Origin: Symbiodinium kawagutii
Lineage: Eukaryota > Sar > Dinophyceae > Suessiales > Symbiodiniaceae
Length of the DNA: 64,000 nucleotides
Assembly: GCA_009767595.1 (NCBI GenBank)
Contig: VSDK01024180.1
Coordinates: 245,386 to 309,385, forward strand
Direction of reading: 5' to 3'
Made by a program: the position numbers and the translations under genes. Shown here piece after piece: positions 55,766 through 64,000 of the stretch. The notes beneath the pieces are model-generated. The model was not told where the DNA came from and searched no databases. It saw only the letters and a list, made by a program, of their open reading frames with translations. Position 1 is the stretch's first letter, and each line of letters begins with the position of its first letter.

Positions 55766-56117
55766 ATGTTGATTGATTTTAACCATCATTATATCCTCAA
55801 TTTGCCTGGTAGTTACTACCCTGGTCATTAGCTGATAACTCGCCAATCAAATTAAGCAACAATTAACCAACATTATTCATTGACTAGTCTTCAACCAACC
55901 CCTCATACCAACGACCCACAGCGTGGGCCCACAAGATAGCGATTCATTGGTTTATAGCTGGGGTGACTACTAGGCAAGTTGTAGATATACAAAGTAAAAT
56001 GGCTTTATCCAAACACTATCAATCACCATCATTGACCATAATTTTCAAAGAGTTCGGGCTGGCGCTTCCAAGTCGCAAACTAACCTGTTTGCCCTGAAAA
56101 AATCTCATCTTTATATA

Positions 56118-56209
56118 CCTGGAACCCAGAAATGACCCTTGTTTTGGATGGTTAACCCTCAATTTTATGGGTCAAACCATCCAAAACAAGGGTCATATGG
56201 GTTCCAGGT
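56118..56209. mobile_element. Inverted-repeat element, family E copy 2
   Basis: CCTGGAACCCAGAAATGACC ... GGGTCATATGGGTTCCAGG, with inner CTTGTTTTGGATGG / CCATCCAAAACAAG: nearly a full hairpin. Confidence 0.9.
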
Positions 56210-56272
56210 AAAGGTACAGCCCAGCTCTTCATCGTGGAACGTCACTGTGGCACCGATGGCACCGCCTCCCAG

Positions 56273-56362
56273 GTGGACTTCGACAGCTCGCCACGTCGGG
56301 CAGCGCTTCGGGTGGACTTCGCCGCGTACGTCTCCGCAAGCAGCGCCGCGTCGCGGCGCTGC
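56273..56362 (+). CDS. Exon of the same unidentified gene
   Basis: VDFDSSPRRAALRVDFAAYV then SASSAASRRC in the phase required; another frame (LRRVRLRKQRRVAALRGAWA) is equally open, so the reading is provisional. Confidence 0.35.
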
Positions 56363-58038
56363 GTGGTGCCTGGGCCGCGGACGTCACTGGGATCCCCCAG
56401 GGGTGACCCACAAGCCTGGGCCTCCCAGGTATGTTTGATGGTAATGGATGGCTATGGCCATCAACATAATCAAACAAACAGCTATGGTCATTCAAACAGC
56501 TATGAACATAGCTATGACTATAGTTATGTTCAATCAAACAGCTATAGTTTTCACTTGCGATGGCCGGTAATGATCAATTGGCTGTCCCAGTGGCTCGATG
56601 TGGCGGTTCCCGTAGCCATCCCCAAGCGAAGAAAATCCTCCGTCCTATGATTGCCATGTAACACTTTCAAGGAAACACAATTTGTAACTGACTGACCTAG
56701 AGCAACCCTAAGGCTTGAAAAGTGGTTCCGCTGCTCGCGTATTCACTCCACATCAGAGTATCAAGGGTTGGCACGATGGCAATGGAGGGATTGTTGATGA
56801 ATTGTTGGCTGATGATGGGGAAGGGATGGCAATGATTATGCATTCGACCGTAGCCAAGAATTTCCTGGGATTTCACCACCATCAATCAAATCAATGATTG
56901 ATCCCCTTTTGGAGATCAAATCCCTTAGTTAAACAATGGTTGTCACGGTAAAAACCAGTAAAGCCATGAACGGCCGTTGGAATCCCAGAGAGAAAATTTT
57001 AAACTATTGATGCTGTGCCTACTAATGGTCAAGTGGATGGTTCTGATTGTAGATTTATCAGGGGCAAGCAACAAGCATTGGTCAACTACTGATAGCATGA
57101 TTGTTATTGATTTGTTAGCCAATGATGGGCAAAGAAATGATGGGCAAACAAGGAGAACAATAATGTACTTACAGTATTGATAAGAAATGAATTCACAGAC
57201 GTTTGCGAAACCCATGATGGCATTGTTGTCGGTTACTTCTTGCTTGGTGACCGGTTAATGGATGATCATTCATCTATATAACTCGGTCATTGTTTTGTTT
57301 GTCGGTACTCTGTCATCCACTGTGACTGGCAGCAGATGACTGGAGATGATTTGATTGTCAAGTATGGCATTTGGTGGTTACATGACTATGCTAATTGCCG
57401 TATTTTTATGATGGTTCATTGACACGAGCACCATGAAACATTGGATGTTGCATTGTTGTTGATTTTTCGATATACTATCTGTATTTTCTAGTTCAATTAA
57501 AATTAGAAAACATGTCAACTAGCACATTGCACATCAACGGTTGCATTCTCTATCATTTGGTAATCAATGTTTAGTGATCACATGTGATCTGCTACTGATG
57601 GTTCATAATGGAAAACAAAGCTTAGTGCTGGCTGTCACCAATAGTGCCTAGCCACATCATGCATCAAACACCGACCTGTTGAGATGATAAATGGAGAGCG
57701 ACATCGGCAAGAACAACAAAACAGAGGGAGGACATTGCGGATAGCCAACGCTACCCCTTCCAGGTACCTCTGCAGGGAACCCCTGGCGTAGGGATGGTTA
57801 CCTGGTAACTGGTTCAGCGTCAGGTGACTTCAGAGCTGGTGAATTGGAACATTGGCAAGTTGGAAACCATTGGAAAGCCCTGTTCCAAGTGCTGGTTCAA
57901 ACGAGGCTTTCCAACATGTCATTTTTCTCACTTCACAACGACCTTCCAGTACAAGAGCTGTGTTTCACCAAGCTTTAGGCTGTCCAAGCGATCCTTCGGT
58001 GGCTAGTCACAATAGGGTTTGGCTCCTGTCAACAGCAT
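56363..58038. other. Intron or spacer
   Basis: AACAGCTATGGTCATTCAA repeats at 56,460-56,550; otherwise no confident gene. Confidence 0.4.
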
Positions 58039-58145
58039 GGCGGTTTCTCAAAATTGGGAACCCTAAAAATGGTTAGTTTAGGCAGTTTAGGCTATAAATG
58101 ACTAACATTGGACGATTTGGGATACCCCCTTCGTACGAGACCACC
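58039..58145. mobile_element. Inverted-repeat element, family A copy 10
   Basis: GGCGGTTTCTCAAAATTGGG ... CCCCTTCGTACGAGACCACC. Confidence 0.7.
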
Positions 58146-58265
58146 AATTGGATAAGCATCTCAACAGTTCGACTAGTGAAGTCATTGGTATTCACAGCTG
58201 GGGTACACGGGTTTCACTCATAGCCGCTAGCCTTATGACGCGCATGTTGGTGAGTAGCAGCCTTC

Positions 58266-58812
58266 ATGAGTTACACTACTTGGAGATACCGGGCCATGAA
58301 AACCCGCCATCCGATATCCGCCTCCAAGTCAGCCATGGATTGCCATGGTTGGCTTCTTTGTTGGACATGGCTCTTTGCATTCCTGTCTGTCGCGCATTTG
58401 TACGGCAAGTGCGCCAAGATGACCAACTTGCTGGAAAAGAAGGGCTTTGAGTCGCGCAAATCTGGGGCAGTGCCCCAAACTCCTCCCTTTGCTGCTGCAG
58501 ATTTGGTGGGCAGAGTGCCCAGCAGTACCAGCACACCCGCCACAGCCTCAGCCACCATGGATCAGGTCAGACCTCACAGCAACTCGCGTATGCCAGCTGC
58601 AGTACCTGCACCTGCCAGGTGTGGTGAGACCAGGTATTTTCCTCCGGCCTTGGAATCTCGCTTTGGGAACCATACCCTGGAGCTCACTGAACATGCGAAG
58701 ACCTTGTGCCAGGCCTTGGAAGGCGTGTCTGACCAGTGGATTGAGATGAACATGGAGGCTCAGCTGCCAAAGGAGACAGAGATTTTCTCGAAGATGGCAG
58801 CTGCCAAGCGGG
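58266..58812 (+). CDS. Type II membrane protein with KLDID domain, exon 1
   Basis: First ATG of the frame is at 58,266 (an alternative, M25, is at 58,338). A hydrophobic segment GWLLCWTWLFAFLSVAHLYG at about residues 28-47 follows basic residues, suggesting a signal anchor. A Ser/Thr/Pro/Ala-rich linker (PSSTSTPATASATM) precedes a folded part (FGNHTLELTEHAKTLCQALE, WIEMNMEAQLPKE). Ends at a GC donor in phase 1 so that KMAAAKRG joins GSDFMDATHFF. Confidence 0.65.
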
Positions 58813-58980
58813 GCAAACGAACAGATCATCGAGCCCCTGGCAGGTCTCCTAAGAGATCCTCGAATCTTTTGCCCAGAGAGGTCGGAAGCGCTCCTGCACT
58901 CAGCTAGGATTGGTTGGTCCTAGCTGACAACAACAGCTTCCCAAGCTCAAACGGCTCAAAGCGCATTTTTTTGGATGCAG

Positions 58981-59023
58981 GTGGATCGGACTTCATGGAT
59001 GCCACGCATTTTTTCGTCACGAA
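58981..59023 (+). CDS. KLDID-domain protein, exon 2
   Basis: 43 nt reading GSDFMDATHFFVTK. Acceptor GATGCAG; donor AA|GTATAT, canonical and in the phase needed by exon 3. Confidence 0.75.
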
Positions 59024-59128
59024 GTATATATCTGGTTGTTGGTTTCAAACATTTTTTGATTTCACCAGAAATGATTAACAATTGGTTGGTTGACTAATGT
59101 TTTTTAACATGGTCGAACCACCAACCAG
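59024..59128 (+). other. 105-nt intron made of element B7
   Basis: GT-AG intron. Its first four bases (GTAT) equal the first four bases of the following exon (59,129-59,132), and the element supplies the CCAG acceptor. Confidence 0.8.
59033..59128. mobile_element. Inverted-repeat element, family B copy 7 (introner-like)
   Basis: CTGGTTGTTGGTTTCAAAC at the left, GGTCGAACCACCAACCAG at the right, and the ATTAACAATTGGTTGGTTGA core shared with B2. Confidence 0.85.
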
Positions 59129-59567
59129 GTATGCTGAGAGAGGAATCGACTTCGACCAGGTCATCGTCTGGGAGCTCCGTCACCGTGATCCCGAAACCTA
59201 CTGGAGCTCGGCAAGAAGCGAGGTGCGACGCAAGTGGGAGCCTCGTATCACCTGGTACAACGGCATCCCTGTCACAGCGCAGAGAAATGCATTGCATAAC
59301 CCTGTCCATCGGATTCATCAACTGTGTAGGGCTCAAGATTTCTGCGCGTTCAAGTTGGACATCGACAGGCCATCAATCGAGTATCCTCTTGTACTTCAGC
59401 TGGTGGAGGACCCTGGCCACTTGAAAGAGTTGTTTTTTGAGCAACATGTTCGCAATCCGTTGATGAGACCTTGGTGGCAAAACAATGTCAGGGGAACCTA
59501 CGCAGATAGTTACAGCATTTTTACTTCTTTGCGGAAGAAAGGTGTCCGTGCTCACTCTTGGACGTAG
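59129..59567 (+). CDS. KLDID-domain protein, last exon
   Basis: Continues YAERGIDFDQVIVWELRHRD, then FCAFKLDIDRPSIEYPLVLQ, ELFFEQHVRNPLM, and ends SIFTSLRKKGVRAHSWT-stop. F-K-L-D-I-D-x-P-x-x-E and a final GvRAHSW recall an uncharacterised algal family distantly like FkbM-type methyltransferases; that relation is from memory and not proven. With exons 1 and 2 the protein has 342 residues. Confidence 0.8.
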
Positions 59568-60482
59568 TCATGGCTGCATTTGGGCGTCCCATTGCGATGT
59601 TTAAAACACATAAGGCATTGATCGGCGGACTTGGAAAGCAAAGAGAGAAAGAATCTCATTTTCTTGGTATGTGGGCAGGAATTGTGTGCCAAACTCTGAA
59701 TCGCTTGAAAGCCTTTCGCTTTCGCGCTGCATGCGTGTTTACGGCTTGCCAAAAAAAGCCCGAAGAAGGTGATTAAAAGTAGCAAATGTACATCATCAAG
59801 TAACACATGTACATCATCAATGATGCCAAAATGTTGGCTGTTGATCTTGAGTCATAATTCATGACTGTTACCTCGAGATCTCCATAGTTGAGCTCAGTAA
59901 TGTTAGACCAACAGCATTTGAACCATCAGAACCGCTAGCCATCACCACTAATCATGAAGCTGTGTATACCGCTATTGATTGATCTTACTCAATCAACCAT
60001 TATTATCTATCATATGTAACTATCACCAAGCACGGAACAACATTTTCAACCATTCTGGACCAGTATCAATCATCATCGAGCATCATCAAATCATCACCCA
60101 CTCTAGAGAAGTTTTATCAACATTAATCTTGCAGCATTTGCTGTCATGAACCATGATTAAACAACCATTATCAAACAACCATTATCAAAGCAACAATTGA
60201 AAACAAATTAAACAACCATCATCAAAACAACAATTGTAAAACAACCTGATCTTTGTTGTTGATTAATAATGGTTGTTTTGGAAAGTCATTGTTTTGATGA
60301 TTGATATTGTGGTTGCTTGACAATTACCGCAATAACAACCATCATCAATTTTCCAGCTCAATTAACCATGATCAACCATCCAAAATAAGGTCTTAACATC
60401 TATTAGACAGGATGAACCATCCAAAATAAGCCATCAATCATGATTAACCATCATTGTTTCAGTGATTTTTCCATGGAAACAG
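59568..60482. other. Spacer, AACAACCATCATCA-rich
   Basis: Direct repeats of CATGTACATCATCAA (59,790-59,825) and AAACAACCATTATCA. No gene seen beyond a weak + frame ending at 59,776. Confidence 0.5.
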
Positions 60483-60595
60483 GGCCTCCCTTGAGCCCGC
60501 AGGGGAGTGCTTTTCGCTCCCCGAGGCCGAAGAACTCTTGGAATCTGCCAAGGAGCAGTTGCTCGATCTAGCCGCCGGCCACGGGTGGGAGCCAG
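60483..60595 (+). CDS. Exon of unidentified gene
   Basis: ASLEPAGECFSLPEAEELLE then SAKEQLLDLAAGHGWEP between AACAG and CCAG|GC; strong codon bias. Confidence 0.5.
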
Positions 60596-61620
60596 GCCAG
60601 GCTCGTTCACCAAATGGTAGTTGATGATGCTTAGTGAACATTCAATGGTGAATGAATGGCTAATATGGTTGAGTGGTTGATGACGGGTAACAATGGTTAA
60701 CTGGGTACAGCTACTACCGGCGAGCTTTTGTTCGACTTTTTGGGATATGATTGACCATTTTTCCCCACTAAAAGTTGGACTGTAGCGATCTAAAAGCCAC
60801 GAAGTTAACTAATGGCTATTCAATGCTTTATGCGCTTTATGAATGGCTACTAGTATAACAATTGGTTTTTATGGCAAGCTGATTAATAATGGATATTCAA
60901 TGGTTGAGTGAAGGTGTTCAATGGTTAAGCAATGGCTATTTGACCCTGAAACTGATGGTTGAATGACGGTTGATGATGGTCAGGATTGGTTAATAGTATA
61001 TAGGGATAACTAAGTGCACAGTAATGGTTATTGTTGATAAGTGATTCATGGTTCCTGGTTAACAATGAGTAAAGAACATATTTGTGAAGCAGGATGCAAA
61101 AATAGAGATAGCAACCAACAATAAGGATGGTTAATCGTGATTTATCGTTGATCAATATCAACCATGGTCAACGGAAGATCCACAACAATAAACTCATAGG
61201 CATACATTTAATGGTCAGTCATCACATACTTTTGTTGAAATTGATGGTGGTTTATAAAGAATCGGATCTCCTGATGATAAACATTTGGTTCACATAGTGC
61301 ATGAAACACCTCTGGGTCAGATTCAAGCATCCCAAAATTGGGCAGTAGCAAAGCCATCCCAACAGTTCCACTAGTGACTGGTCATTCATGGGACATGAGC
61401 AGCTGGAGTACAAGGTATTGACCGACAGCTGGCTATTAGCCATGGCAACAAGGGAGTTGGTTCACCCACGGGTCGATTTGTTATATTCAAATTACGATCC
61501 ACCTCATAGATCCTTACTGAGGTCTATGATCCTGGTAGCCCTAGTATCCACCCCACTGGTGGATAAGTATCCTACTGGTGGATGATCATATTATCCATAG
61601 TTACTAAGGTGTATCCAACT

Positions 61621-61718
61621 GGTTACTGACCTTAGTTCACCATCATTTTTATAGGTAACCCATAGTTTGGAGGGTAAGACCCTACCTTCTTTAAGGTTTT
61701 GGGGGCTCATGGTAACTG
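61621..61718. mobile_element. Inverted-repeat element, family G copy 1
   Basis: Contains GGAGGGTAAGACCCTACCTT and GGGGGCTCATGGTAACTGG. Confidence 0.55.
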
Positions 61719-61799
61719 GCTACTGACCCTAGCAACTGGTTATCCCCCGTTGGTTCCAAGAGAACCCCATGCCCTGCACCACTTGGGTCCGCAGCTCAG

Positions 61800-61842
61800 G
61801 TTGCGACGACTTCAGGGCGCCGGCGATCGGACGAATCTCAGC
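61800..61842 (+). CDS. Candidate short exon
   Basis: In the phase left by 60,483-60,595 it reads CDDFRAPAIGRIS. Other frames (LRRLQGAGDRTNLSVTWRQF) are also open, so reading and end are uncertain. Confidence 0.3.
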
Positions 61843-62136
61843 GTGACGTGGCGGCAGTTTTGCAGCATCACAAATCCAACATAACAATATAAAATCAGCA
61901 TATTTCATGGGGCACATGACCATGTGAAAGCATTAAGTTTGCCTGATTTTCCAGCCATTTACTGGCCATTTTCCAGCCACCAGGGGGTAACCCTGCTGCT
62001 TCACCAGTTTTACCCTGCTGCTTCACCACCTGCTTCAACCTGGTCATAGCCCACCTAGTTCAACCACTGGGGGTGGTACCCCCCCTGGTTCAACCCACCC
62101 GGTTAGGCCATCCCTGGTGGCCGAGCAGCTCGCCAG

Positions 62137-62240
62137 GTGCGTTGTTTCGCGCCCGCGCCGCTGGGCCATGCGATGCTGCTGCAAGGCACCGAGGATCCGC
62201 AGTGGCGGCGGAAGCTGTGCCGCGGCGCTGGGATGAACAC
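62137..62240 (+). CDS. Candidate exon
   Basis: VRCFAPAPLGHAMLLQGTED then PQWRRKLCRGAG after CGCCAG. Confidence 0.35.
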
Positions 62241-63029
62241 GGGGACCGCAAGCGAAAAGTGGAGGGCCTTAATGATGGTTAGTAGTTGATTAGCTGGTTA
62301 GTAGTGAATGGTTGGAAATAATGAAATAGTTTGTACTTAATTTTTTAAGAGTTAGTAATAGGTAACAACCAGTTGAGTTGATATGTACTAGTTGTTATAG
62401 AGTTAGCTGGTTAGTAGTTGCTAATCGATGGTTTGTAATAGTTAATGGGTAGTAGTAGTTATTGTTTCCGAATGAGATAGTCTGATTGGTGGCTTTGAAC
62501 ACTTGGTATTTTGCCTAGTTATTGATTAACACATGTTCGTTTGACTAATATTTTCATGGATTTGAAACCAACCAGTAGTGGTTTCGTGGTCGTTAATAGT
62601 TTGTAGTGGTTTAATGATGGTCAGTATTAATTTGATGGTTATTTTATAAAATACTGATTTGTGATTATATTATATTATTGAAATATGATTATATGGTTAA
62701 TCTGGTTTGTTTTAATTCAAAATCATGGTCGTTAATTGTTCGTAGTGGTTGGTCATTAAACCACTACTAAGTATGGCTAATGGTTCATAACCAGATTACT
62801 ATGAACACTATAAAACCACCATAAAACCACCATGAATCACTAAGTTAATGAAGGTTCATGGTGGTTTTATAGTCATTTTTGGTTCCATGGTGGTTGATCG
62901 TGGTTCATTGAGCTGGTCAACTGGCTGACGGAGTTGCTAAGGGGTATCCTGCCGCCGGTGAGCGAGGTGAAGCTGCCAGGAGTCCAAATGCTAGGAGATA
63001 GTCAATGATTAGATATAGTTAGTGGTTAC
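62241..63029. other. AT-rich spacer with B- and C-type remnants
   Basis: GGTGGCTTTGAACACTTGG ... GGATTTGAAACCAACCAG (62,495-62,576) is a decayed B element; GGGGTATCC ... CCAAATGCTAG (62,940-62,995) a decayed C element. Confidence 0.5.
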
Positions 63030-63143
63030 TCTCTCCGGTAAACTAACCTGGCTAGCTGGATTTTCACCATGTTTTATAGTGAAACCCTGGGAAATCATCC
63101 ATTTCTAGTGGATTTTCCATTGCCATGTTAGTTTACCAGAGGG
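63030..63143. mobile_element. Inverted-repeat element, family F copy 3
   Basis: CCGGTAAACTAACCTGGC ... GCCATGTTAGTTTACCAG. Confidence 0.8.
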
Positions 63144-63195
63144 TATATACTTGATGGTTTGAGGAACTGATGGTTTATTGACGGTGAAAGACATG

Positions 63196-63294
63196 GCTAC
63201 CATGAGCCTCCAAAACCATCATTTCTGTAGGTTATAGCCCATATTTTGGAGGGTAAAACCCTACCTTTTTTAAGGTTTTTGTGGCTCACGGTAA
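63196..63294. mobile_element. Inverted-repeat element, family G copy 2
   Basis: TACCATGAGCCTCCAAAACC ... GGTTTTTGTGGCTCACGGTA, inner GGAGGGTAAAACCCTACC. Confidence 0.8.
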
Positions 63295-63403
63295 TGATGG
63301 GTAAGTGATCGTCAATGAGTTGTAATAGTTTGATTGATCAACTGATGGTGATTGAACCATGGTTAATGATGGGTAAGTGATGGTCAATGATCTGGCGTTC
63401 GAT

Positions 63404-63521
63404 GTGGCTATGGGTCAAAACCCTGTACCCCTGGCTCCCCTTCTATTAACCATTGTTTTCCTTGTGATTGTTGGCTATTATCCCTCATTATTGGTTGGTT
63501 AATATTGACCCATAGCCATGT
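63404..63521. mobile_element. Inverted-repeat element, family D copy 3
   Basis: GTGGCTATGGGTCAAAACCC ... AATATTGACCCATAGCCA; opposite orientation to D1 and D2 (core CCCCTGGCTCCCC). It ends nine bases before an exon acceptor. Confidence 0.8.
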
Positions 63522-63530
63522 GTGTCCCAG

Positions 63531-63699
63531 GACTTTTCCGAACAAAGTGTCAGCCCAGGCACTCCTTGCTGCGCCTGCCCCAAGAGCCTTTGCTGCTGCC
63601 CAGCGCAGCGTTGCCGCCACCAGGGCAGGCACGGACCTATTTTTCGCCAACGTTGAACCAGCCACGGTAGTCATTGACATGAGCGGTTTAAATGGCTAA
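63531..63699 (+). CDS. Terminal exon of unidentified gene
   Basis: TFPNKVSAQALLAAPAPRAF, AAAQRSVAATRAGTDLFFAN, VEPATVVIDMSGLNG and TAA at 63,697-63,699. GTCCCAG acceptor. The minus frame over it is a shadow. Confidence 0.5.
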
Positions 63700-63957
63700 T
63701 AGTTTCAGTGGTTTATCATAGGGGGTACCTATAGCATCTATAGCAACCAATGCAATGATAATTTAACGACATATGAACGAATCAACAATGTTGGATATAT
63801 TGATTTACTATAAACCAGTTGATCGACATCAATGTTGGACATACCAGTTTGCTAGTATACATCAACCAACATCGGATAGTATGATACCATTAATGCTCTT
63901 CAGATTGGATGTATTGTCAATCATTAGTCAAGCCACCATTACTACCACAGATGAGTT

Positions 63958-64000
63958 GGCTATGGGTCAATATTCGAACCTGGGGCACAGGGTGAACTGA
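63958..64000. mobile_element. Family D element, cut by window end
   Basis: GGCTATGGGTCAATATTCG ... GGGGCACAGGGTGAACTGA, cut off at base 64,000. Confidence 0.6.

Noticed and set aside
1..64000. tRNA or rRNA genes
   Set aside because: I found no cloverleaf with a GTTCGANNC arm in a suitable setting and no rRNA core sequence; a covariance-model search would be decisive.

Overview
The window is nuclear DNA of a dinoflagellate. The best single piece of evidence is an exact match at 7655-7676 to the 22-nt dinoflagellate spliced leader. It agrees with the rest of the window: short GC-rich exons in long AT-richer introns, many GC as well as GT splice donors, AG|G acceptors, and a great density of short inverted-repeat elements. 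The species cannot be named from this sequence.

Region 1 (about 1-24,912, + strand) is dominated by a homologue of the cleavage-stimulation factor CstF-77 (CSTF3/Rna14), the HAT-repeat scaffold of the mRNA 3'-end cleavage machinery. I could follow it through 20 exons (34-180 nt) whose reading phases agree at nearly every junction. About half of its introns start with GC rather than GT. One intron (7451-10639) contains a processed retrocopy: spliced leader, 5'UTR, open frame and 3'UTR, flanked by a 17-bp target-site duplication, inserted into an older repeat whose uninterrupted paralogue lies at 11,049-11,182. A second intron holds a broken intronless coding stretch (about 12,153-13,196) beside two perfect hairpins.

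Region 2 (25-32.4 kb and 35.4-44 kb) contains scattered short exon candidates of genes I cannot name; two terminal exons (ending 29,321 and 36,948) are fairly clear, and 40.0-41.3 kb may belong to a PPR-like gene. Between them, 32,450-35,348 is a 2.9-kb low-complexity element: (TA)n and C/G-run inverted termini, an inverted AAACC/GGTTT block and 1.75 kb of degenerate TCTAC repeat.

Region 3 (44.9-48.5 kb) holds an HMG-box protein gene (+, three exons, 45,135-46,338) that converges on a minus-strand gene for a lysine-rich protein (four exons, 48,278-47,287). Copies of one 24-bp tandem repeat lie on both sides of the pair.

Region 4 (49-56.4 kb, +) has six phase-checked exon candidates of an unidentified gene. 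Region 5 (58,266-59,567, +) encodes a 342-residue type II membrane protein with a KLDID-motif domain; its last intron is almost wholly one short terminal-inverted-repeat element flanked by GTAT repeats, as expected of an introner. Region 6 (60.4-64 kb) has several further exon candidates including a terminal one.

Throughout, introns and spacers are filled with at least nine distinct families (called A-I here) of roughly 80-130 bp inverted-repeat elements and their decayed remains; they seem to be the raw material of introns in this genome.
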